Assembly: GCA_030340625.1 (NCBI GenBank)
Contig: JAOPHQ010005137.1
Coordinates: forward strand, 186,001-250,000
Direction: 5' to 3'
From: Merluccius polli
Lineage: Eukaryota; Chordata; Actinopteri; Gadiformes; Merlucciidae
DNA length: 64,000 nt
In this document: positions 48,131 to 58,027 of the stretch, in pieces
Numbering within the stretch: position 1 is the stretch's first letter
Layout of the letters: each line of letters opens with the position of its first letter
Notes under the pieces: generated by a model
The model's input: the letters and a program-made list of their open reading frames with translations, nothing else
What the model was told of the DNA's origin: nothing
The model's database searches: none
Position numbers and translations under genes: made by a program

Positions 48131-50723
48131 GTTAGATGCTGTAATATAATATGATTAAACACAGCAGTCAAGCACTTTATGGCTAGTGATTGTGCATTGT
48201 AAAAAGACAGCAAATCATCATGTCATTATTGTGGGTAACACTTGACAATAAGGGTACATTCATTAACTTGACTTGCATCGACTTGCATCTTTATAAACTA
48301 TTAAATAATGTATACATAAACACCATTAGTAAATGATTACTAGACACATTAGCTAACTGTTAATGAACTGTTAGTTAATGCTTATTATTGCATGAACTAA
48401 TGTTAATAAATGTACCCCTATTAAATAGTATTACCTAATTATGTTTACCTTATTGAAATCTCGAATTTTGGGTGGTGCATTTTCCACCTAATGAGTGTTG
48501 GAAGATCCAAAATAACTACATACATTTTACCTTCTTTCTTCCGCTGTGTAGTCTTTACCACAACATGGTCAAGGACAAGGGCACGGAGAACATCCTGATC
48601 TCCCCCGTGGTGGTGGCCTCCTCCCTGGGTGTGGTGGCCATGGGGGGCAAGGCCTCCACCGCCTCGCAGGTCAAGACCATCCTGAGAGCAGACAATCTGA
48701 AGGACGAGCACCTGCATGCAGGCCTCTCCGAACTAATGTCAGAGGTATGAATGCGCTGACCTCAATTGAGGCCAATAAATATTTATACATTTCTGGCATA
48801 AAAATCTGATTTCAGTATTTACGTTTTAAAATGAGTTACTGTTCATTTTTATTAGTTAAGAAATTAGTTAAACATGCCCCCCTCCCAAAACATTGCATGA
48901 CTTATCTTACAACTATTGCACATGGTCATTTTGTGTGTGTGTGTGTGTCGTGTGTGAACGTTTACAGGTGAGTGACGCCAATAAACGAAACACCACCTGG
49001 ACGATCAGCAACCGCCTGTACGGCCCCAGCTCTGTTGTCTTCGCTGACGCCTTCGTGAAAAACAGCAAGAAACACTACAACTACGACCACTCCAAGATCA
49101 ACTTGAAGGACAAGAAGAGTGCCCTGAACTCCATCAACGAGTGGGCCGCCAAGTCGACAAACGGTAAACTGCCAGAGGTCACCAAAGACATGCCGAACGC
49201 TGATGGAGCCATGCTGGTCAACGCCATGTTCTTCAAACGTAAGGAGCAGATCAATCAATACACCTTTCTTTTGTCTCGAAAAATCTGTAAAAAAAAATGT
49301 ATCCATCCATTTCCCTTCAAATCCACCCATATGTTTTCTAAACCATGACCAGAGTGTGAGTTGTATTTATCATTGATTGTTTTTGGCAGATGTTTAAATA
49401 TATATTTAAATTGTTTCACATAGCTCACTGGGATGACAAGTTCAATGAGCAGATGGTGGACAACCGTGGTTTCCAGGTTACACGTTCCTTCACCGTTGGT
49501 ATTCAAATGATGCATCGCACAGGTACTGCTTTCACTGTCTCATTAACATTTTACACTCATAGATTAGCCTAGCTTTCATTTTTGCATGCATCTCAGCACA
49601 ATTGAGCACAAACCTATTCTCTTATAAGATAAGATAAGATAGACTTCATTGTCCCAAAGGAAATTTGTCTTGGACACAGTATCTGCATGTATCGAAAAAT
49701 AATTTAAAAATAATTATTTTTCGATACATGCACACCTCGTCGTGGATTATCCCTTACATAACATTTTCCATACATACAGTACATACACAGGCTGTCACCC
49801 ATACACATGCACACACACAGTACCTGCAGTACATGCATAGACTGCCATCAACCAACACATTTGCACACTGCCCATCGTCCAAAACACCTGTAGTCACCAT
49901 AATGATTTCCGTCTTATGTCCATCTTAAAACATCTCAATCGATGTATTTTTTCTCAACGAAATTGACACATGCTAGTATCACTCCCATGACCCTCTCCGC
50001 TCCTCCACACAGGTCTGTACGACTTCCACGAGGACACGAAGAACCGCCTCTTTGCACTGAACATGCCCCTGGGCCAGAAACAGGCATCCATGATCATCGT
50101 CATGCCGTACTACCTGGAGCCCCTGGAGCGCCTGGAGAAACTCCTGACCCGGGAGCAGGTGGACACCTGGATCAGCAAGATGGAGAATAAGGCTGTGGCC
50201 ATCTCCATGCCCAAAATTGGCATTGAAGTCAGCCACAACCTACAGGTACACACAGTGACACACATGTTGATCTGGAAAAGATTTAAAGAGAAAAAAGGGA
50301 CGGCGTGATTGAAAGTCAAGAAAACACTAGAGATCTCTGTTGAGTGTCCATTGGCAATACAGTCAAGGGCAAAAAAACAATTTTGGTTATCATCAACGTT
50401 TCCCCTTTTTTGTTTTCTAGAAACATCTTGCCGATCTTGGCCTGACCGAGGCGGTGGACAAGGCCAAAGCAGACCTGTCCAACATCTCCGGCAAGAAGGA
50501 TCTGTACCTGTCCAACGTCTTCCATGCGTCAGCACTGGAGCTGGACACCATGGGGAACCCCTTCGACACCAGCATCTTCGGCAGCGAAAAGCTCAGGAAC
50601 CCCAAGCTCTTCTACGTGGACCACCCCTTCATCTTCCTGGTGAAAGACAACAAGAGCGGCGCCATCCTGTACATCGGCCGCGTGGTGCGACCCAAAGGGG
50701 ATAAGATGCGGGACGAGCTGTAA
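48012..50723 (+). CDS. serpinh1: Serpin H1 / HSP47, collagen-specific ER chaperone (6 coding exons, 405 aa)
   Basis: Coding exons 48012-48130, 48552-48744, 48968-49238, 49424-49522, 50013-50245 and 50421-50723 join to 1,218 nt including the stop. The product binds folding procollagen triple helices in the ER and is a non-inhibitory serpin. Seen: a signal peptide (MPMTSVLALCLLALVASA); serpin core motifs such as NILISPVVVASSLG and AMFFKPHWDDKF; one glycosylation sequon NTT at residue 112; SGKKDLYLSNVFHAS before the reactive-loop region; FYVDHPF carrying the Asp equivalent to human Asp385 that contacts collagen Arg; and the ER-retention signal RDEL. Length matches fish orthologues (about 404). 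The ATG at 48012 is the first in exon 2; a second Met at codon 3 is an alternative. Transcribed away from gdpd5, under a heat-shock element. Whether this is the 1a or 1b copy is unresolved. Confidence 0.97.
48552..48744 (+). CDS. serpinh1: serpinh1 exon 3
   Basis: Completes a split Ser, then LYHNMVKDKGTENILISPVV to AGLSELMSE. Acceptor GTGTAG, donor GTATGA. Confidence 0.95.
48968..49238 (+). CDS. serpinh1: serpinh1 exon 4
   Basis: VSDANKRNTTWTISNRLYGP (sequon NTT) through SINEWAAKSTNGKLPEVTKD to VNAMFFK. Acceptor TTTACAG after a GT run, donor C|GTAAGG. Confidence 0.96.
49424..49522 (+). CDS. serpinh1: serpinh1 exon 5
   Basis: PHWDDKFNEQMVDNRGFQVT then RSFTVGIQMMHRT. The Arg of VTRS corresponds to the collagen-contacting Arg222 of mammals (from memory of the family). 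Acceptor CACATAG, donor G|GTACTG. Confidence 0.95.
49630..49682 (+). mobile_element. Fish LINE/SINE tail fragment in serpinh1 intron
   Basis: GATAAGATAAGATAGACTTC then ATTGTCCCAAAGGAAATTTG is a tail found on many dispersed teleost repeats. A weaker relative (GGCTTTATTCGTCCTCAGAGG) lies at 51,679. Class not resolved. Confidence 0.55.
49684..49732. repeat. Perfect 21-nt inverted repeat in serpinh1 intron
   Basis: Arms 49684-49704 and 49712-49732 (TGCATGTATCGAAAAATAAT... and its complement) around a 7-nt AT loop. It is followed by CACCTCGTCGTGGATTATCCCTTA, which resembles the end of the 3084-3203 hairpin. Confidence 0.9.
50013..50245 (+). CDS. serpinh1: serpinh1 exon 6
   Basis: LYDFHEDTKNRLFALNMPLG, then ASMIIVMPYYLEPLERLEKL, to GIEVSHNLQ. 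Acceptor CACACAG, donor GTACAC. Confidence 0.96.
50421..50723 (+). CDS. serpinh1: serpinh1 last coding exon
   Basis: KHLADLGLTEAVDKAKADLS through VFHASALELDTMGNPFDTSI to GRVVRPKGDKMRDEL and TAA. The terminal RDEL is the KDEL-receptor signal. Confidence 0.97.
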   Translation, partial: KHLADLGLTEAVDKAKADLSNISGKKDLYLSNVFHASALELDTMGNPFDTSIFGSEKLRNPKLFYVDHPFIFLVKDNKSGAILYIGRVVRPKGDKMRDEL

Positions 50724-51475
50724 TCCCAGCGTTGAGAGTTTTGTGAGCGAGCTGTGGCATCTGTGGTGTTTCTTTTGTATGTCTAATCCTGTCAGGCAAA
50801 GTCTGTGTTTGCTGTTACCTCAAGAGCACATTCCAGTTGTACCAAATCTAAACACCACTCCCAGGGAACCGTGTGTGGGTGTTTGAGGATGAATGAAAAA
50901 TACCTAGTGTTTACTCTCATATCTGCTGGGTCGACATTTCAATCAATAATGGTCATTTTTTAAACTTTTTTTTATTTCAGTATCCCTGTAACAAGTATAA
51001 GGGGGCAGCAGAGGGACAATTAGGCTTCATGAAAATGTTTTACTTCTTCCTTTTCTTCTCACCGTTCTGCTTCTGATCTGACCAATATTAGACCAGCTTA
51101 TATTAAGTGTGATCACTCTATACCTCAAACACAATCGTTTCTTCTTTACACCCTGATTTGGCAGTATTGGTTAGGCTATGATCTATGATTGTTTCTTGGA
51201 TTATCTTTAACGTTTAAAGGAAACAAAAGTTATTTCTAATTCCCTAAAAAGACAATCCTCTGTTGTAATAGTTATGGTTTCACTGTGATGTGCACTGAAT
51301 TGTAGTAGCTGTACTTGCAATTGAACGGTGTTAAAACTATGCAAACATGCCAACCATATTGTCTATTTAAATTGAATGTGCCATTATTATTATGCTACTC
51401 AATGCAATTTTTCCTCCCAGATGATTTGATAATTTGTTATTTGTCTCTTTTACAATAAAAAAAAATACACCAAAT
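50724..51475 (+). other. serpinh1: serpinh1 3' UTR
   Basis: About 750 nt with no further frame, ending at AATAAA (51454-51459). The cleavage site is expected 10-25 nt beyond. Confidence 0.75.
51454..51459 (+). terminator. serpinh1: serpinh1 poly(A) signal
   Basis: Canonical AATAAA 731 nt after the stop codon; the first one found downstream. Confidence 0.75.
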
Positions 51476-51732
51476 GGTAGTCCATTTACTCAAGCGTTTA
51501 CTCAAGTGTACACATTTGAGTTACTTTTACTTTACCTTATACTTCTACTCCACTACATCTCAGAGGCAAATACTATACTTTTTACTCCACTACATTTATC
51601 TGACAGCTTTACTTTGCAGATTCAGATTAATAATACAGAATATAATCAATAAATAAATTATATAATTATATCAATACGGCTTTATTCGTCCTCAGAGGAA
51701 ATTCATAAGCTACCCAGCAGTATGTGAAGTAG

Positions 51733-51796
<64 letters not shown>

Positions 51797-53384
51797 TGAG
51801 CTCCACCTTTACCAGCTACAGGGTTAGGGTTACATTAATGCGATGAACACATTAATGCATCAAGAAATATAATCTAATAATATAATATGTATGCTTGTCA
51901 AATGGGCCATTTTGCATGATGAGAACTTTTAAGTACTTTGAACTCTTAAGTTTTTGATGCTAATACTTTTGTACTTTTACTTAACAAAAATGTTCAATGC
52001 AGGAGTTTTACTTTCTACTCTACAGTGTGGTATTGGTATATTACTTTTAGGGGGCAGTGTCTTGCTGGGCTCACTCACTGCAAAGTCAACATCACAGCAT
52101 GCAAAAGATAACCCTCTTTCTAGTCCACTGAGAGATTAACATTCCTGGTCCAATGTAGGGATACAACAACATGGGTCCTTCCCCCACACAGAGGCACAGG
52201 GACCAATGGCATTTGGCTGGAGTGTAGGCTTGTCCTGGTGCCACACTGTCGCAGCTTTTCTATTAAAAGAAGCAAGAATCAAAATGGTTAACGGGAATGG
52301 ATCACGTCCTTCTGGTCCCTTTACGGGTTTCCGAATACATTCTTTGCGCCCTCTTCTGGCAGGATGAAGCAATGCACCATCAGATGACGAACAGGTTATG
52401 TTAGAAATTTATAATTTATTATTTTAACATAGGCTACTATTCTTATACACACTATACACTTCATAACAGTTTGCTTGTCGAACAGATACACAATAATTAA
52501 CAAGTTAACGCATGGGAAAAAGGCTACATTACATAGATATGTGTCCAAGGGGCTTTTCTCATGTTACACTATATGTTGTTAAGTAGCCTACATATTAAAA
52601 TATGTCATTGAACTGTTGAACTTCAAATGAATATGCATGTTGACACTTTAAAATGACAGTTTAACGTTTCAGTCTTTACTTTCTCCTTGAACAGTCGTAA
52701 GCATTACCACTCTAATATCCTAAACGGTGACCTAAGCAAGAAGCTGCTGCGTGTCACTAGAGGGCGCCCTTGACTATGAATGCAGACATGAACAGCCACA
52801 TCAAGCTCTGTTTTGTATTGCAATCTAGTTATCTGCATTTGTTTCAAATGGTGGACTAAATTACATGTTACTTATACCAGTTGGATTTCTAAACAAAAAT
52901 ATATTTCTGTAAAATATGCTTACTGGCTGCAGTATATAAAAAAGAGGAAAAATGTGTTCAACACTCACCTGTCACCTGTCTTGTAAACATGTGGGAAAAT
53001 ATAGTTATCAGTGTAACAACTATCAGGTGCATTTAATTTATTATCAGCCCTGCCCTCTTATGTCTAGTATTATATAAACAATACAAATATAGTGTTGCCT
53101 GTTATATACAGTATAGCAGCCTTTGCCTCCCATCCTGGAGGGCTAACTGTGCACAAAGCTCATGGCCATACAAATTAATTATCCAGCTAGAATTAATGCA
53201 TCGACCTGTCCCATCACAACATTACTCTGTCCAATGCGAAACCTGGGCACATCTAAGAAAAGTTTACATAAAAAGAAAAAAAAAAAGAAAATTGTAACAT
53301 TTTAGGCGTATGGTGTGACAACTTCCTGTGACAGCCTTTCTGATGACTGGGACATAGGTGACCACTCAGTGGTCAAATGTATGC
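51476..53384. other. Intergenic stretch between convergent serpinh1 and guanylate cyclase
   Basis: AT-rich, with an (AT)n tract at 51,736-51,791. No coding segment supported. Confidence 0.6.
51736..51791. repeat. (AT)n microsatellite
   Basis: About 28 AT units. Confidence 0.97.
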
Positions 53385-53721
53385 AGGGAGGAGCATAAGT
53401 TCTTTATTCACAGAGAGAGAGAAAAGCACACAGGCTTTCTCTGTGGTTCCACTGGCGGCTAATGCAGTGAGCCTCATTACATTAGTGCTGTCTCATTGTG
53501 CTGTGCTAGCGGGCAGCAGATTAACCACACGAAGTACAATCCTATTAAAGAAGTCCGCGCTAAGCCACGGTGAGCAGGCTGGGCTGGGCTAGCTTGTCCT
53601 CTGCCGGGCCTCTCCCCATCTTCCCAGTGTCTATCTCTCTCTCTCTGTCTCTCTCTTTCTCTTGCCATGGATCCATCTTCTCCTTTTTGTTTCTTCCTAT
53701 CCCTTACTCTCCTTCTCCCGG
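53385..53721 (-). other. 3' UTR of the guanylate cyclase gene
   Basis: Follows the stop of exon o, includes a (CT)n-rich patch, and ends after AATAAA at 53403-53408 (read on the minus strand). Confidence 0.6.
53403..53408 (-). terminator. Poly(A) signal, guanylate cyclase
   Basis: AATAAA on the minus strand, the first downstream of exons n and o; none is seen between them. Confidence 0.6.
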
Positions 53722-53806
53722 TCAGTTCTTGTGCTTGTCCACCTGCCTGTTGGCCTTGCGAAAGATAGTCTTGATCTCCTCCGTCACCATCAGCTGCCAG
53801 TTGTCC
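53722..53806 (-). CDS. Guanylate cyclase alternative C-terminal exon o
   Basis: Acceptor CTTCCCAG, then DNWQLMVTEEIKTIFRKANR QVDKHKN and TGA. Codons are strongly G/C at the third position, as in the real exons around it, so it looks coding. It fits exon m in phase if n is skipped (..NPG|DNW..). A poly(A) signal lies 314 nt beyond its stop. Alternatively it belongs to a separate gene whose other exons I cannot see, or is 3' UTR when exon n is used. Confidence 0.65.
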
Positions 53807-55697
53807 CTGGGAAGTAGACACAGGAGGTCAGAACTCATCATGGTGGGCATTTTCTTGAGGAAAACACATTTGAAGACATGGCCACACCATTTCATGCATA
53901 GGTGAACTAAAACACCATAAGCCATGCAGACTCAAATGCAGCCGGTTGCAAAATAAGGACACGCAGAAGAAATACAGGGTGGTAATTTTCAAAGTCAACT
54001 AGTCAGCTACCGAGAGTTTAAATTATCTTAATTAAAAAAAAGCTTTTACCCCAATCTGCTTACAAAGATGTAGAAGGTTTTAAGATCGAGAGATTAATGA
54101 AACTAGTAGATCAAGAGGCAATTATCGTGAGCACATGTGCTGTTAGTGTTTGTGTGTGTGTGCACACGCGCACGTGCATATCAGTGAGCATGCAATCATC
54201 TGTGTTTGTGTATGTGTGTGTTTATGTGTATGCAATTGGGTGAGCATACACACATCAGTGTTTGTTTGTTTGTATATGTGTGTGTTCATTAGGGCTAAGT
54301 GAGATATGAAGCCACAACACCACAAGCCACGGACGACAACCACAGCTACCGGTTCCACCACCACCACCAGCTGCTTCATACGCCGTCACTACCTGCCATT
54401 TTGGTTCTAAGAGGCTCAAGCCTTTTTCTCTGCTTTCTTTTTCTTGTACGCAGCTATTTCCTCAGGTTTCAGTCCATGATTGTCTTCCCTAAAGCAACGT
54501 GCGTAGTTAGTTAGAAACAGCATTGTAGTGAGTTAGAAGGAGTCCAACCTGCAAAGACTCACTCACACATCAGTATTCATAAAAGAAATGGCGTATTACC
54601 GATAAAAACAGGAATTAGTGTATGATTTCCTACCTACAAATAGCCTCTGCCATGAAATGTTTAAAATGCATTAACGTCACCAGATAACTAGAGGAGATCA
54701 CACATTTGAAATACTGTATTCTGTCATTTGAATGCATTTGGTTGAACATATTATCCAATCACACATCACAAGGAACAACCATGCATTCTGGATCTTACCC
54801 TGGATTGATGTCCGGTGGTTTCGGCAAAGGTTTTGCAAAGTTTGCCTTCCCAACCAACCAGTATGTCTCTTCGATGCCTTTACCCTGGTGTAAAGAAAAA
54901 GACCCCATCAAATATGAAAACCTGAGTTGAAGATTTATACAAGTTAGGGCGATATGGGAAAAAGTATTATCATGATAATTATGGGGAATTTTACATGATA
55001 TCGATATATATCAAGGTATGCTTCAAATATACCATTCAAAATACCATTCTAAAAAGTCTCACTGAGGGTCATTACATTGAAGTATATGGAAATTTAAAGT
55101 ATGGTATTGGACTAAAACTAGTTTTCCTTTCACTGCCATACATCACATATTTGATCATTTTAAGGGCATATATTCTCATTGTAATTCATTTATACTATAA
55201 AACTGGGTATCGCAATAACATTATTTCATGACGATACAATACCATTCAGAGACGATAAAAGTTAATATTGAATTATTGCCCAGGGTTTGACTTTGACAAG
55301 ATACAGGACAAGATGTAAGTGCGAGGGGGTTCACCTTCAGCTCAGTCTTGCCCCGGACGTCGATCTTATAACCCTCATTGAGGGAATTTAGGATCTTCAC
55401 AGTACTAATGTTCACGTGGATTCTATAAGCTGTGGAGGGGGAATAGAGGAAACAAAGCTTCACCTCAGCATGTGGTCATTTGGAAACATGCAACAAGGTA
55501 AAGAAGGAAGGTGGGAGCATGAAACACAAATAAAGGAAAAATAAATGAAAAGCAGGAAAGGCAATAAGGGAGAAGCATTGGTGAGACACCCACGCAGCCC
55601 AGTGGATTCCATACGAGACGCAGTGTTGACAGTGTCTCCGAAAAGGCAGTACCGAGGCATGGTGAGGCCCACCACGCCAGCCACACAGGAGCCTGGG

Positions 55698-55759
<62 letters not shown>

Positions 55760-57981
55760 CAAGCATGCACTTTTAACACAACCCCTGCTCCACCACCTCT
55801 ACTATCTCCAGTGACAATGGCCGTATCTATGATGGATATGAGACTCCCAGTCACACCACCCTCTGCTATCCTCTCACATATAGGAGTAGGGAGATACAAG
55901 AGTTTTAGTTTTTGTGTCCATATAATTAAGGGTCTTTGATGCCCTCAAATAACAGCGCAATCACATATTGAAGACCAAATCAACTGATACAAGTGACACT
56001 GGTGATTAGGGCAGCAAACAGTGTAGCTATGTTATGGATTATATATTTCTAATCAATGTTATCTCATACAGTGATTCTCAAACTATTTTTATGATTGTAC
56101 CCCCTTGAAGATATTTCTTCTGCCAAGTCCCCCTTTCACCAGCACAAAACATTTCGGGGAGGGAAAAAAAATGAAATAAGCTTTTCAAATCACTTCTTGT
56201 GACCTGAAGTAAAGATCGTTTTGTCTTAAAAAAAAAACAAAAAAAACACACAGGCCTTGCTGGCTTCATACAACTGTTAATGATTTCTCCCCTGAAAAAA
56301 GCACAAAGCCAGAGGGGTGTCAGAACATGCAGAACTGCATGTAAATCCCGTGACTGACAACATGTTGGTGTTTCTGTTTTAGCTTTCTTTTTTGCAGATT
56401 CTCCTTCTTTCTCCTTGTTTTTAGAAATGTAAACCTTAAAGGTACCCCTAGCGGTACACATACCCTCATTTGAGAAACAGTGATCTAATACACTGGGGGG
56501 GTGACAAGGTCACAGAGGAGGAGGAGGTGTTAGCCTCACCTGAGTGGATTCCTATGCGTATGCGGACAGGAACGTCGGGCATGTGGCGCATCTTGAAGCT
56601 TCCCACTGAGCTGAGGATGTTCAGAGACATGTTGGCGATCTCGGCCGCGTGCTTGTTCCCGTTCCTCTTGGGCAGACCCGAAGACACCATGTAGGCGTCG
56701 CCTATCGTCTCCACCTGAAAGACATATCACAATGGTTTAACTGGGCCGATACAAACACAAACACAAACACTCATTTGTCAAGTATTTAATTCACGTAGGA
56801 GTATACAAAATAGGCTTTAGTATGTGGTTATTTCATAAAGACTATTTATTGAATTACCAGAAAACCAGAAAAAAATGCTATAACATGATATATATCATTA
56901 TCAAGATATTAAATGACCTATATCAGGACAGAGGTTTTTGTCCATATCGCCCAGCCCTGCTATTAAGTACTTGTGAAGGTTACAATATAATACCACTCAA
57001 TCTCCAATTGGTATTAGAATATAGTACTCAACTTCATGAATGTGTTTGTAATGACATCCTAGTAGCACCTTAATGAAACTCTTTGTTTACTTTGAGCCTC
57101 ATAATTGGATGAGCTGATTACATTTTTTAAATGAACACAAACAATTTAAATACGAGAACAGAACATCATTGTTGCTTTGCATGGCACTCCATGGCGCTCT
57201 TTGCCTTTTCATGAGCAGTTTTCAGTGAGCGGTTACGGATTAAATGTCATTATGCATTGGCATCTCAACAGTAAGGACTCAAACTAGCAACTCTTCAATG
57301 AACCCCCTATTGCCAGCATCATGAGATACACCTGTGTTCACTAACGCCAAGTTACCGACCATCCGTCACCAGTCAGCGTTGAACTCTGACCTTATAGACG
57401 TCATGGTTACAGAGCACGGCGTCAAACAGCGTGTAGAGGTCGTTGAGGAGGTCCACCACCTCGATGGGGTCGCTGAGCGAGGAGATGGTGGTGAAGCCCA
57501 CGATGTCGCTGAAGTAGATGGTGACCTGGTCAAAGTACTCAGGCTCCACCGTGGTGCCCGTCTTCAGCGCCTCCGCCACCGAGCTGTCGAGTATCACGTT
57601 AGGATAACAGTATAAACATGAGTATAACATTAGTATGAATATGGTAAGTGTAACATTAGTGTAACATTAGTATACCATTAGCATTAGGTGCCAATCTAGT
57701 TTGATTAGAATAACGTTTGCATTGCATTGCTATGATACAAAACATTAGCATACCATTTAGTATAACATGTACAATTAGTATAACATCAGCATTTATAAAA
57801 TCACCATAACATTAGTATTACATTAGCGCAATGTATACCATTAAAATTCATTAATAACATTAATCTAACCACATAATCACTATAAATTGTGTATGTGTTT
57901 ATGTCTCTCTATCAGTGTGTGTGTGTGTGCGTGTGCAAATGCATGTGTACGCGTGGGTATGATTATGTGTATGCGTCTGTG

Positions 57982-58027
<46 letters not shown>

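Noticed and set aside
47583..48149. 188-codon frame joining intron AC repeats to the serpinh1 signal peptide
   Set aside because: It runs through the acceptor at 47,984; the true start is ATG 48012 after splicing.
49979..50535. Antisense frames opposite serpinh1 exons
   Set aside because: Shadows of G/C-rich third positions in the real exons.
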